Below are positions 16,823 to 25,585 of a DNA stretch of 64,000 nucleotides, one piece after another (position 1 is the stretch's first letter; the number at the start of each line of letters is the position of its first letter). Position numbers and translations under genes: made by a program. Under the pieces are notes generated by a model. The model ran no database searches. It had not been told where the DNA came from and worked only from the letters and a program-made list of their open reading frames with translations. This stretch comes from Haloferax mediterranei ATCC 33500. GTDB lineage: Archaea > Halobacteriota > Halobacteria > Halobacteriales > Haloferacaceae. The stretch spans positions 2,884,885 to 2,948,884 of the forward strand of contig NC_017941.2 in NCBI RefSeq assembly GCF_000306765.2, in the 5' to 3' direction.

Positions 16823-17014
16823 ATGGAAGAAATCCAATCGGAGGAGAAGAACCAGATACTCGAAGGCGGTGCTACCCGAGCAGACATACCCGCCTCAGTC
16901 TTACTGATGACAGTCACGACAGTCCCGATTGCTCTCGCTGGTGTACCGATGCACTACCCCTGGCATGGGTTCGACACAGAGGATGCCTCTCCAATCCAGG
17001 GTGATCGTCGATGA
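16823..17014 (+). CDS. Small protein with one hydrophobic segment (63 aa)
   Basis: The frame codes for 63 residues: a charged N-terminus, a hydrophobic stretch at about residues 24-42 and a polar end. It may be membrane anchored. A TATA-like ATAAAATA lies about 20 bp upstream. Its TGA overlaps the next ATG, a translationally coupled pair. Unknown family. Confidence 0.5.
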   Translation: MEEIQSEEKNQILEGGATRADIPASVLLMTVTTVPIALAGVPMHYPWHGFDTEDASPIQGDRR

Positions 17015-17178
17015 GTGATCCGACGAAAATCACTGTGCGTTGTAACGGGACGGTCGCTGACGGGTCTCGATGCGACCGCACACTGACTGTGCACGTGTAT
17101 CGCAAGTTCAGGGATCACTACTGCCACTTCCACAGCGAGGACGGTGAGAGTCGATGGGCGACGCGCCAGAAGAAGTGA
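17011..17178 (+). CDS. Small Cys/His protein, possible zinc finger (55 aa)
   Basis: The 55-residue frame has Cys residues in VRCNG and SRCDR, then a CHFH group near residue 38. That is a plausible four-ligand zinc site, followed by a basic end. It overlaps the preceding stop by four bases and the following gene by 25 bases, so all three are probably translated from one message. Its family is not recognised. Confidence 0.55.
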   Translation: MSDPTKITVRCNGTVADGSRCDRTLTVHVYRKFRDHYCHFHSEDGESRWATRQKK

Positions 17179-17372
17179 CTCTCGGGAAACTCCTCTCAGC
17201 GGCAATGGGTCTCATCGGCTCTCAAGTAGGCGTAGCCCTGATACTGGGCGATTCTCCCGAAACCGGCGTTGCCTTTGGAACAATCGCGTTCGTCGTCTTG
17301 TTGACGTCGGCGAGTTGGTCCGACTCCCTGGTGCTCGGACGACGACTCCTCGAGGTGATTAGGAATGAATGA
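17154..17372 (+). CDS. Small two-segment membrane protein (72 aa)
   Basis: A 72-residue frame with a charged N-terminal region and two hydrophobic segments at about residues 13-32 and 37-50, ending charged. It overlaps the zinc-finger-like gene in another frame. The topology suggests a small integral membrane protein of the element; the role is unknown. Confidence 0.5.
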   Translation: MGDAPEEVTLGKLLSAAMGLIGSQVGVALILGDSPETGVAFGTIAFVVLLTSASWSDSLVLGRRLLEVIRNE

Positions 17373-17427
17373 CGTGGTGGACGTCGCGTGGGTTGCGATT
17401 GGAGACACGTAGAGCGACTGGGAGGAT

Positions 17428-17517
17428 ATGATTTTCACGGAGAAGCTGGAGGCGATGGAGAAGGCTTACACAGCGATGATCTACGTTGAAAGCTTGAAGT
17501 ATCTTAGAGTGTCTTGA
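17428..17517 (+). CDS. Possible very small protein (29 aa)
   Basis: A 29-residue frame starting MIFTEKLEAMEKAY, with a purine-rich GGGAGGA about 6 bp upstream that could serve as a ribosome-binding site. The composition would form an amphipathic helix. Length and lack of homologues known to me make it tentative. Confidence 0.25.
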   Translation: MIFTEKLEAMEKAYTAMIYVESLKYLRVS

Positions 17518-17559
17518 GAATCTTTTATAACTCTGCGGTCTAGAGGGAGGTATGGAGCA

Positions 17560-18147
17560 ATGACAAATCGCATGGAGTTCAGGGACGGAGAGATTGTTTT
17601 CGTGGAGGAAACGTTCGGAGGCCTCGACACGGCGGAACTTATAGTCGGTCGCGACCGACTTGGAGAATACGAACTTTATCTCGACATTGAAGGTACCGTC
17701 ACTCTTGACGAGTTTGTAACTGCTATTGGGGCAACCGAACTGGAGTTGGACCTATCCTCATTTAGCACGAGTACGGTTGAGATCCGTGGAGCGAACACCG
17801 GAGCTGAGGACGACGATGTCGCAGAACTCACACGCAGTCTTGAGGAGACCAAGCGAAGAGGCATGCCTGCAATTCCCGATGACACCGGACTTGAGACTCC
17901 GACCGATAACACTCACTACAAACGTTTAGTGGATAATCCAGACTCGCAGCCGGCGAAGTACCGCCGTTTAATTCGCAATGAAGGAAAGATTGATCGTCCG
18001 AAGTTCGACCGGTGGGCCCATCGACAGGGCTATGAACCGGAAACGGGTGGTAGCCACAATGCGAGCCTTCTGATGTTAGAGCGAATTGGTGAGATTGAAC
18101 GCCGCGGCAGAGGAGACGATCAGGAAATAGCCTGGGTCGGCGAGTAA
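17560..18147 (+). CDS. Hypothetical acidic protein with C-terminal basic domain
   Basis: A 195-residue protein in two parts. Residues 1-80 are a beta-rich, acidic region (MEFRDGEIVFVEETFGGLDT onward). Residues of about 120-195 are a helical domain with basic residues (KYRRLIRNEGKIDRPKFDRW) that could bind nucleic acid. A TATA-like TTTTATA lies about 35 bp upstream, with a GGGAGG about 10 bp before the ATG. It stands alone between the small genes and the second integrase. No family assigned. Confidence 0.6.
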   Translation: MTNRMEFRDGEIVFVEETFGGLDTAELIVGRDRLGEYELYLDIEGTVTLDEFVTAIGATELELDLSSFSTSTVEIRGANTGAEDDDVAELTRSLEETKRRGMPAIPDDTGLETPTDNTHYKRLVDNPDSQPAKYRRLIRNEGKIDRPKFDRWAHRQGYEPETGGSHNASLLMLERIGEIERRGRGDDQEIAWVGE

Positions 18148-18232
18148 GCCCGGATGAGGCGAACGAATCGAATAAGAGACTGTGTGCCGTGGGTGCTTGT
18201 TTCTTTACCATAGAGCGCCATACTAGCCGCTA

Positions 18233-18358
18233 ATGACCTACTTCGGCATCTCGACAGAACGGTATGGTGGGTGGAGTCGAGAAGAGAAGATGGAAGCGAT
18301 GGAGAACGCGGAACTCCCGCCGGACCGTGAGCTTCGAGAGGACGTCGACGAAGAGTGA
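18233..18358 (+). CDS. Small charged protein (41 aa)
   Basis: A 41-residue frame, MTYFGISTERYGGW followed by a Glu-rich helix and an acidic end. The composition fits haloarchaeal coding sequence better than the opposite-strand frames here. Unknown family. The next 300 bases (18359-18663) hold no convincing gene. Confidence 0.4.
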   Translation: MTYFGISTERYGGWSREEKMEAMENAELPPDRELREDVDEE

Positions 18359-18663
18359 TTGGTGTCGCATAAGCTCATTTCGAGGACAGGGAACCTGGTT
18401 TGTCGGTGCGAAAGTAGGGGTGTTTGGTGTTGCAGGAGCGTGGATTCGACTCTGAGTGTCGATTTCCCCTCTATTCGAGGTATCGACGACACCGTCGACC
18501 GGATTGGGGCGGCATTTCTCAGCCGCCAGATTGCGTGTTTGTGTACAAACGTGCAACGAGTCGGGTGATGATTTTCTGAGACTGTCGAATTCGGACGGAT
18601 GAGCTAAGAGTTCTATCTGGTGACAAGTCTTAACCTGCACGAAAAACTAGACTAACATGCAAA

Positions 18664-19269
18664 ATGAGAACTGAGCGCAACAAAGACGGGTCCTGGAACG
18701 TCTGGATGACCCGCGGCGAATACCACCACATCCCCCGCAACGCCAACAACTGGATGGAAGAGATCGCTCTCCGACTGATGGGTGACTGTGGACTCCGCGT
18801 CGAAGAAACCCTCCACGTCACCCCCGGCGACATCTCCCGCAAGACAGACGGGCGCTCTTACCAACTGGAAGTGACGAAAGGAAAGGACACCACCGGCGAA
18901 TACGATGGTGGGAAACAGCGCGAGACATGGATGACACCCGAACTCGAACGTCTCATCTACCGCTACGCTGACGACCAAGACATCGAGGACGACGAACCCT
19001 TGATCCCTCGCAAGAAGCGCACTGTACAGACCTGGGTCGAGAAGGCCGCGGAACGTGCATCCGACGAGACCGGTGACACAGACTACGAACGCGTGTCGAG
19101 CCACGACCTCCGGCGCTGCTGGGCTCAACATCTCCTCGTAGAGGAAGGCGTCTCTCCGCGCATCGTCATGGCTCTCGGCGGATGGTCCTCGTACGACGCC
19201 ATCGAACCCTACCTGACAGCCCCCACAGAGGACAACATTATCGACTCGATGAACCAGGTCACATTGTGA
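18664..19269 (+). CDS. Catalytic-core tyrosine integrase (second recombinase)
   Basis: A 201-residue tyrosine recombinase with almost no core-binding domain. Catalytic residues are visible: Arg45 in GLRVEE, Lys near residue 72, His147 and Arg150 in HDLRRCW, Trp174 in place of the second His (LGGWSSYD), and Tyr183 as nucleophile. Short haloarchaeal integrases of this form occur in viruses of the SNJ2 type and related plasmids. It may resolve or invert DNA inside the element, or be left from an earlier insertion. The catalytic set looks complete, so I do not call it broken. Confidence 0.85.
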   Translation: MRTERNKDGSWNVWMTRGEYHHIPRNANNWMEEIALRLMGDCGLRVEETLHVTPGDISRKTDGRSYQLEVTKGKDTTGEYDGGKQRETWMTPELERLIYRYADDQDIEDDEPLIPRKKRTVQTWVEKAAERASDETGDTDYERVSSHDLRRCWAQHLLVEEGVSPRIVMALGGWSSYDAIEPYLTAPTEDNIIDSMNQVTL

Positions 19270-19414
19270 CGATTCTACCAAGGGTGACACGCTTTCAATA
19301 GATCGAGTGACTACCATTCCGACATTGAACGGTGAAGCACTACCAGAGATCAGTCAACCTTTGTCCCAAATCGAACCCGATAACCACCGCTATCGCGAGA
19401 AGAATCACGGCTAG

Positions 19415-19558
19415 TTAATGAATTAGAGTCACTTCCCCGGTCATGCCGAAAACTCCAAGAGGTATCATCCCAGCGGTAATCAGAAGCATCGAGAGTTGAT
19501 GGAGGCCAACCTCGATACCCAGCCGGTCACATATTGACTGAGACGGATTCATACTCAT
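19415..19558 (-). CDS. Possible small membrane protein overlapping the partner gene (47 aa)
   Basis: A 47-residue frame in a different phase, starting inside the last codons of the preceding reverse-strand gene. It has one hydrophobic segment (SMLLITAGMIPLGVFGM). The ATG overlaps coding sequence by about 30 bases, compatible with coupling. It could be a membrane piece of the cassette, but coding evidence is weak. Confidence 0.3.
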   Translation of the reverse strand: MSMNPSQSICDRLGIEVGLHQLSMLLITAGMIPLGVFGMTGEVTLIH

Positions 19559-20528
19559 CTGGGTGTCGCTTGGTGTTGTACCATCCACGACGTTTTCCGC
19601 GCTCCAGAATCCCGAGCTCGACCATTCGACTGATGGCACCGCCAGCTGTGGACCGAACACTGTTGTCAGACGGATTGTTCCCGACTGCGGGAGAACCCTC
19701 CAGGAAATCTCGGAACTGATCCAAATGGTTCGAGTAGGACCCCTCGCCCTCATTCAGCACATTGTATACGTACTTCACGAATCGATACTCCTCATCCAGT
19801 TCAGTCCGGATGGTGGTGACAATGAACGACTGCTCCTCTTCGTTCAATGTGGGTGCCTCCGGGCCGTTCGCCAACAACGGATTTCCAATCTGGACGAAAC
19901 GAGCCCCAGTCAACGTCAACTCGATCTCCCAGTCCATGTTGTCCTCCTGGAAGGAAACATAGCCGAGGTCATGGCTGAAGCCAGAAGGTTGGCCTTTCTG
20001 GGTCTTCACCTTGCCAACATAGTGGTCGAGATATCGCTTCATCGACTGGTCCTTGTCTTTGGGGAACCCGGTTGACTTCCGATTCTGTTTCTTGATATCG
20101 TTGCGTTCTTCCCAGTCGACGATTGCCTCGCGGATTGGCCAGACCCCTTCGGCGACGTAATTCCTCGCTTCATTCAGCGAGACTGCCCCACCAGTTTCGG
20201 TAGTCAGTTCGGCGAGCTTGTAGAGTGCACACTTCAACGGGAAGAACCGATAGTATTGCGAGAACAGCAATATCTCATCTCGATGCTCGCCGAACGGTGG
20301 TCCTGTGGGTATCTCCTCGGGTGCCTTGTAGCGCCAGTGTCGCCCTCCAGACGCCGTTGAATTGCTCGATACTTTGGACTCCTGTGACTCCCCCTGTGAG
20401 CGCTCAACGGCCAACTGATTCTGCGCAGCAACACGGAGAAATTGGTCTACGGAATCGTATCTACCGTCTTGAACCAGTTTCTGAATATTTTCATATGTGG
20501 CTGGTTCGAGTTCTGCGAACAGCCTCAT
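19527..20528 (-). CDS. RHH/winged-helix partner protein of GHKL cassette 1
   Basis: The protein has 333 residues. The N-terminus (about 1-42, FAELEPATYENIQKLVQDGR and SVDQFLRVAAQNQL) resembles an RHH-like DNA-binding unit. A central domain holds LLFSQYYRFFPLKCAL and a basic KKQNRKSTGFPK motif at about 145-157. The C-terminus (ISRMVELGILERGKRRGWY) looks like a winged helix. It is clearly paralogous to the protein at 25884-26909 along its whole length. It is the last long gene of a three-gene operon with the 225-residue protein (4 bp gap) and the GHKL ATPase. DNA sensing or targeting for the ATPase is inferred; no catalytic site is seen. Confidence 0.7.
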   Translation of the reverse strand: MRLFAELEPATYENIQKLVQDGRYDSVDQFLRVAAQNQLAVERSQGESQESKVSSNSTASGGRHWRYKAPEEIPTGPPFGEHRDEILLFSQYYRFFPLKCALYKLAELTTETGGAVSLNEARNYVAEGVWPIREAIVDWEERNDIKKQNRKSTGFPKDKDQSMKRYLDHYVGKVKTQKGQPSGFSHDLGYVSFQEDNMDWEIELTLTGARFVQIGNPLLANGPEAPTLNEEEQSFIVTTIRTELDEEYRFVKYVYNVLNEGEGSYSNHLDQFRDFLEGSPAVGNNPSDNSVRSTAGGAISRMVELGILERGKRRGWYNTKRHPDEYESVSVNM

Positions 20529-20532
20529 GCCA

Positions 20533-21210
20533 TCATTGCGCCTCCTGGAGGGCCGCTGCTATCTTCTGGTCCGACGGGAAGTCGTTCCGACCGAGCAACC
20601 GGTAGATGTTCTTGATGTTCTTCGCATCCGGATTCCGAACCCGCCCGACTGCCTTCTCGACGAGCTGTTCCAGTGTTGGGTCATCGGTCTCCTTCTGGAT
20701 ATCGTCCCAGGCTCTGATTTCGTCACGAGTTATCGACGTGTTGGCGTCACGGATGTTCTCGTCGTAGATGCGACGCGCCTCCTCTGGACCCACTTTCTGA
20801 GCCAGTTCGGCGATCGTCATCGGGGCGTCCTTCTTGTCCCACTTCTTGTCCGGGAAGACTTCGTAGAACCGCTGGTAGAGATAACTGGCACGGTTCTCTT
20901 TGCTGTCGACGAACGGCAGCAGCGGGGTCAGGATGTCCATCTCTCGATGCTCATCCTCCCGGACCTCCTCCTTGTAGATCTTCCCCATCCGCCAGGTGCT
21001 GAGGTATTTGTCGTCCTCCTCGTTGTAGGCGTCCCAGAGCTTCAGAATGATGTCCTGGTACTCCGAGAGGAGTTCTTGTAGCTCCTTGTGTTCGGTCTCC
21101 GTGAGCGTCCGTTCGCCTCCCTTGTTCAACGCCGCGAGCCGACCTACTCGTGTTTCCTTGATCTCGATTGAATATTCTCCATTGGTGATCTTCGAGTGGA
21201 GGTTGCCCAT
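20533..21210 (-). CDS. Unrecognised protein in GHKL cassette 1
   Basis: A 225-residue, mostly helical, highly charged protein. The start MGNLHSKITNG fits the coding composition; an earlier ATG at 21246, overlapping the ATPase stop, is possible. Visible features are a Glu/Lys-rich helix (residues 36-70), a FVDSKENRASYLYQRFYEVF stretch, a helix-turn-helix-like MTIAELAQKVGPEEARRIY at about 139-157, and an end similar to small regulator domains. I know no family for it. It has no counterpart in the second cassette. Confidence 0.6.
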   Translation of the reverse strand: MGNLHSKITNGEYSIEIKETRVGRLAALNKGGERTLTETEHKELQELLSEYQDIILKLWDAYNEEDDKYLSTWRMGKIYKEEVREDEHREMDILTPLLPFVDSKENRASYLYQRFYEVFPDKKWDKKDAPMTIAELAQKVGPEEARRIYDENIRDANTSITRDEIRAWDDIQKETDDPTLEQLVEKAVGRVRNPDAKNIKNIYRLLGRNDFPSDQKIAAALQEAQ

Positions 21211-21235
21211 GCCGACCGATAGTGGCCTGCGGCTA

Positions 21236-23302
21236 TTAAGACTCATATTCCACCCCGAGCTGCTCCGTGATGGCAGCCTCCATCCGTGCCAGAATCTCGG
21301 CACGGCGAGTGAGCCCCTCTTCGAGTAATTCAGCGGCGTTCTCACCGTCAACCATCATGTCTCCGAGGAGGTCGTGAATCTCGTCGATGTTGCGGTGGAG
21401 GATGACCTCCTCGACGCCCCACTCCGTCCCGAGACGCTTCTGAATTTGGTCACGACGGTTATCGTCGTCGGTGATGCGGGTCGCCGCGAGCCACTCCTGA
21501 CGGTTCACGTTGATGGTGAGATCGATCCCGCCGTCACCTCGCTCGCTGGCGACGGCCTTCCAGCTCTCGTCGTCGCCGGGGAAGAACGACGTCTCGCGAA
21601 CGATGGAGATACGAGTCGGTTCATCACCACCACCGTCGTCGCCCTTCTCCTTCTCGCGCGAACGCGGGAGCACGTCGCCGACGTAGAAGGTGACCCGAGA
21701 GTGGTCGAGTTCATCGGGCTCCTCCTCATCCATCTCCATGACCTCGGGTTGTCCCCGGATTCTCGCGCTGAACGAGTAAATGCCCTCCTCGGTCGGTCGA
21801 AACGCCTGGATGTCGAACGTGTCGTGTTCGTTCTTTGGAACGTCGACGAGTCGAGACGGAATCGACTTGTTCATGCCAAGGTCGTTCGATGCGACCTTGA
21901 TATCGTAGATCTCGAACCGCTCATGTTCCGAATCCGCCGGGTTCTCGACCTGTGTACGGAGCGTGACGGTCTCCCCGACGTCGAATTTCCGCTTCCCGAC
22001 CTGACATTTCAGTAGGGACGGAGTCGGTGGACTGGTAGGCGTATCTTCACTTGGCCCATCATCGTCATCACCACCAGCGTTGGTCAGCGTCCCGTCCTGG
22101 ACCTGGTACTCGTCGAAGTCGTCGTACTCGGTCAGCAGTTCGTTGATGGACGACGTGATGTCCGTCGCGAGCTGCTGGCGTTCCTCGGTCGTGCGGCCCT
22201 TCTTGAAGTGCTCCTTGTGGAGTTCCATCAGGACCTCCTTAATACCGCTGTCAGTCTCGTTCCCACGGAACGACGTGTGCGAGTTGTTCTCCAGTTCGGG
22301 GCACAGTTCGCTCGCGTCACACCACCCGATCATCTGCGGTGGGCGGCGGAGGGACGGGATGCCAGTGGGTTTGTACGTCTTAACCGCCATGAACGGGTGG
22401 TCGAGGTACTTGTTGCCCTTGAGCATCGCTACGCCCTCCCAGGGCGGGTCCTCATCCATCACGTCCGTCCGGATGACGTAGAGGTCATGGATCTGGTAGG
22501 AGTTCCCCTCCGCGGAGAACTCGGGCAGCTTCTCCTTGTAGATGAGCTGACCCTCTTCAAGGTACTTTTCCAGGTCCGGCGGCTCGGCCTGGTGGGTCTC
22601 GCCGTCGATGGTGTACTCAACGGTCACGTCGTCTCGGAGCAGGAGGAAGGTGAAGCTCCCCAGCAGGACCTGCTTGATTTGCTCCCAGGTGCTCAGGTGC
22701 TCCATGTCGTGGTCGAGGACATCAGCGACGTGGATGTACGTCCCTTGGACTCCTTCTGGAAGCTTCGAATTCTCCGGCGTCTTCGGCTCACTGTACTTGC
22801 CGATGTTTGTGACCGTCGAGGCGTGGTGCTCTTCGCCCTGGCGGGTCTCCACGTAGGTCTTCCCCTCGCCGCACATGGAGACCACGTAGAATCCTCGCCC
22901 GTACGCACCCGCACCGCCTCCGGCCTCCTTGTCCTCGTCGGGAGTGTCGATACCGAGGAGGTTGTCCTCCAGAGTCTCACGGGTCATCCCACCCGCGTTG
23001 TCCTCGTAGGTGAGGGTGTTCCGCTCGGTATCGATTCGAATCTCGATGAACAGTTCGGCATTCTCCGGGAGCACACCGTAGTGCTTGTTTCGACCAAACG
23101 CATCACCGCCATTCTGGAGGGCTTCTCGGATCGACCCCTTCCACGGCTCGTCATAGTCCTCACGGATACGCTGAAGAGTGTTCTTGCGCTCGATCGGAAC
23201 GTCGCGCGTGATCTCCTCATCCTCCGCGAAGTCGGGGGTGTCGATAGAATTCTCCTCGTCTGTCTGAGTCTCGTCGTCAGGCTTGTCTTCGTCTGTGCTC
23301 AT
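21236..23302 (-). CDS. GHKL (Hsp90/MutL-like) ATPase of cassette 1
   Basis: A 688-residue protein with a GHKL ATP-binding domain at about residues 40-260. The N box is REALQNGGDAF (Glu60, Asn64), motif II is EDNAGGMT at 100-107, and a Gly-rich lid GGGAGAYGRGF lies at 128-138. The remainder includes a beta-sandwich-like segment (about 435-560, FDVGETVTLRTQVENPAD) and a C-terminal charged helical region. GHKL ATPases open and close as ATP-driven clamps. MutL- and MORC-like members linked to methylases were described in prokaryotic restriction-modification contexts by Iyer, Abhiman and Aravind. It heads an operon divergent from the methyltransferase. Confidence 0.82.
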   Translation of the reverse strand: MSTDEDKPDDETQTDEENSIDTPDFAEDEEITRDVPIERKNTLQRIREDYDEPWKGSIREALQNGGDAFGRNKHYGVLPENAELFIEIRIDTERNTLTYEDNAGGMTRETLEDNLLGIDTPDEDKEAGGGAGAYGRGFYVVSMCGEGKTYVETRQGEEHHASTVTNIGKYSEPKTPENSKLPEGVQGTYIHVADVLDHDMEHLSTWEQIKQVLLGSFTFLLLRDDVTVEYTIDGETHQAEPPDLEKYLEEGQLIYKEKLPEFSAEGNSYQIHDLYVIRTDVMDEDPPWEGVAMLKGNKYLDHPFMAVKTYKPTGIPSLRRPPQMIGWCDASELCPELENNSHTSFRGNETDSGIKEVLMELHKEHFKKGRTTEERQQLATDITSSINELLTEYDDFDEYQVQDGTLTNAGGDDDDGPSEDTPTSPPTPSLLKCQVGKRKFDVGETVTLRTQVENPADSEHERFEIYDIKVASNDLGMNKSIPSRLVDVPKNEHDTFDIQAFRPTEEGIYSFSARIRGQPEVMEMDEEEPDELDHSRVTFYVGDVLPRSREKEKGDDGGGDEPTRISIVRETSFFPGDDESWKAVASERGDGGIDLTINVNRQEWLAATRITDDDNRRDQIQKRLGTEWGVEEVILHRNIDEIHDLLGDMMVDGENAAELLEEGLTRRAEILARMEAAITEQLGVEYES

Positions 23303-23786
23303 ATCTCCACCTCATGTGTTGTGAGACACGACTGCTTGTACCCCACGCACAAGGAGAGACAATAGATGTGGGTAAATGTTTTGGTAAACCCCACTGATGG
23401 CCCCTACGTGGCTCGAAGGTGCCGAAGACGAAGGATTAGGCCGCCAATCCAGTCCTTCTGCGACTTGATTTGTGTGTTCAAGCACAAGATAGCGGTGGGT
23501 GTTGAGGAGTTCGGCCCTTCCGGTCGTAAGCATATAGCAATTTGAGCGTCCGTCTACGTAGAACCGATCACCTGCATTGATGGCAACTGATGTGCCGAGT
23601 CGTACGAATAGCTAGAGAACTTTTGTAATACGCTGCAATGGTGACTCTTTGCCAGAGAGTTCCTTCAGACACCACTATGAATTGCTGTTTTTTGGACATT
23701 TGGCCACAAATCATCTGGTCGGTGCTGCTGTCTTTCTATCCTGGTGAGAAATTTTATAATACCCGGTTAACAATGAACCAGATAAG
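23303..23786. other. Intergenic region between divergent ATPase and methyltransferase genes
   Basis: This 484-base stretch carries the 5' control region of both divergent genes. I see no protein frame with haloarchaeal composition and no RNA gene. A purine-rich GGTGGAG lies just upstream of the ATPase start, and a TATA-like box serves the methyltransferase. No long repeat was found. Confidence 0.5.
23751..23760 (+). promoter_or_regulatory. TATA-like box of the methyltransferase gene
   Basis: ATTTTATAAT centred about 31 bp before the ATG at 23787, consistent with a leaderless or near-leaderless transcript and with the chosen start. Confidence 0.55.
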
Positions 23787-25583
23787 ATGGATAGCGAAGA
23801 GCTGACTCAGGGCCTATCACAACCTTCTCGTGACCCTGAGCAAGAGGATGATGCAGACCAAAACGATATGTCTCTCCTAAACTTTCGTCTCGAGGACACC
23901 CCAGGGACCAACGAACCAGTCGACATCCCTAACTACCCAATCAAAGCGATCACGCAAGTAGACGAACACGGAAACGAATATACAGACCACGCACCAGAGA
24001 TCGACTTCAGGGCACTGGAGAGCACTCTTACAAAGACCGACATTCTCACGCACGCAATCCACAAGCACCCCGCAATCTTCATCCCGCAAATACCACGCCA
24101 CATCATCCGGACCTACACGACAGAACTCAATGCTGAAGGGAAGCGCCCGGTCGTGATGGACCCGTTCAACGGAAGTGGTACTACAGGCGTCGAATCCAAA
24201 ATCGCCGGTAGAGACTACCTCGGGGTCGAAATCAACCCGCTCTCAAAATTGGTGAGTGAGGTCGCTACGACACCGATTCCATACAACGTACTGAAGAACG
24301 TCAGATCGGACATTATCGACCGGCTTGACGAATGTCCAACCGAGTACTACGAGGACTATGACGTTGAGTTTCTCGACCAAACAGGCAAACACCACTGGTT
24401 TGAGGACCAAGCCATCGATGGGCTGACAACCATCCGGAAAGTCATCACCGAGTACCTTAGATCGGACCATGACTGGCAGCGAGGGCTGGAAGTCCGAGAA
24501 AGAAAGGCCATATCCGATCTCGGGCTTACTGACGAGGATCTCAACGAGCGAGTTAGCAGATGGCTCGTGCTCATGATTGCAAACACGGTGTTCGAAGTGT
24601 CGAACGCTGATCCGGGGGTGTCAAAGGCTCACAAATCGAAGCGGATGCGGGAGAAAATTGATAACGGTGAACACCCACCAGATGCCATAACTGAGTACAA
24701 GAAGCACCTCAAGAAGTCCGAAGCGCGTCTCATTGACCTGTGGAACGAAGTATATCGAACCAACGCGCCCGGTGGGACGGATGACCGGACCACCGTCGTG
24801 GTGAACGACGCTGAGAACTCAACGCTACACAGGTTCTCCAACGAGTGGGTCGAGTTGGAAGAGAACAACGCCCACCAAGCAACAACCGACATCAAGCTAG
24901 CTGACGCGCGTTCGTTCTCGTTCCCCAAATACAAGAACGGGGTGGACCTTGCGATAACCTCACCACCGTATATCAACGCGATGAACTACTTCAGGGGAAC
25001 CAAACTGAGGATTTTCTGGATACACGATTTGATAGAGGAGATCACGAATCTGGACGCGACAAAGCTTCGGAAGTCCATCATCGGGACGAACTCGGTTTCC
25101 ATCTCGGACGTCGACCGTGAACTCCCTGTCCTCCTCCGAGACGAATGGAAAGGTACCGAGGCCGAGTACGATGCGACGTCACTCCCGATGCTGGACACTC
25201 ACATCGAGGAGATCCATGGGGGAGACCTGACTGAAGCGACCAGTCGGGCGTACACCACGTGGAAGTTCTTCGCGGAAGATATGCTGAAGAGTCTCACACG
25301 GGTGTATGAGCACCTGAAACCGGGTGGGTTGTTCTTCTTCATCGTTGGAGAGAACACGATCAGCGGTCGGCGGATTCAGAACCACCGGTTCATCGCTGAT
25401 ATTGCTCAGAATCTCGGCAAGTTCAAAACTCAGGACGGGCACCTTCAGGAAGACGAGGGGTACAATCTCGTTGAGATGGGGTGGGACAAGATCACGAATC
25501 GGGACCTGTTCCAGGGACGCAGCCATGGATACGGTGTGATTGAGCACGAATGGGTCGTCATTCTGCAAAAACCGGGTGAGTAA
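23787..25583 (+). CDS. Site-specific DNA methyltransferase (N4-cytosine/N6-adenine type)
   Basis: The 598-residue enzyme carries the AdoMet-binding motif I in DPFNGSGTTGVE (about 125-136), followed by GVEINP, and the catalytic motif IV as TSPPY at 391-395. Thr/Ser-Pro-Pro-Tyr is typical of N4-cytosine methylases but also occurs in N6-adenine ones. Motif I precedes motif IV, with about 250 residues between them that should contain target recognition. A C-terminal HLKPGGLFFFIVGE matches motifs after IV. It is followed 2 bp later by a winged-helix gene and flanked by two GHKL ATPase cassettes. No nuclease is visible. Confidence 0.9.
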   Translation: MDSEELTQGLSQPSRDPEQEDDADQNDMSLLNFRLEDTPGTNEPVDIPNYPIKAITQVDEHGNEYTDHAPEIDFRALESTLTKTDILTHAIHKHPAIFIPQIPRHIIRTYTTELNAEGKRPVVMDPFNGSGTTGVESKIAGRDYLGVEINPLSKLVSEVATTPIPYNVLKNVRSDIIDRLDECPTEYYEDYDVEFLDQTGKHHWFEDQAIDGLTTIRKVITEYLRSDHDWQRGLEVRERKAISDLGLTDEDLNERVSRWLVLMIANTVFEVSNADPGVSKAHKSKRMREKIDNGEHPPDAITEYKKHLKKSEARLIDLWNEVYRTNAPGGTDDRTTVVVNDAENSTLHRFSNEWVELEENNAHQATTDIKLADARSFSFPKYKNGVDLAITSPPYINAMNYFRGTKLRIFWIHDLIEEITNLDATKLRKSIIGTNSVSISDVDRELPVLLRDEWKGTEAEYDATSLPMLDTHIEEIHGGDLTEATSRAYTTWKFFAEDMLKSLTRVYEHLKPGGLFFFIVGENTISGRRIQNHRFIADIAQNLGKFKTQDGHLQEDEGYNLVEMGWDKITNRDLFQGRSHGYGVIEHEWVVILQKPGE

Positions 25584-25585
25584 CA

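Noticed and set aside
22208..23365. Long forward frame (385 codons) opposite the GHKL ATPase 1 gene
   Set aside because: Composition is Val/Leu/Arg-rich shadow of the opposite strand; the ATPase motifs are on the reverse strand.
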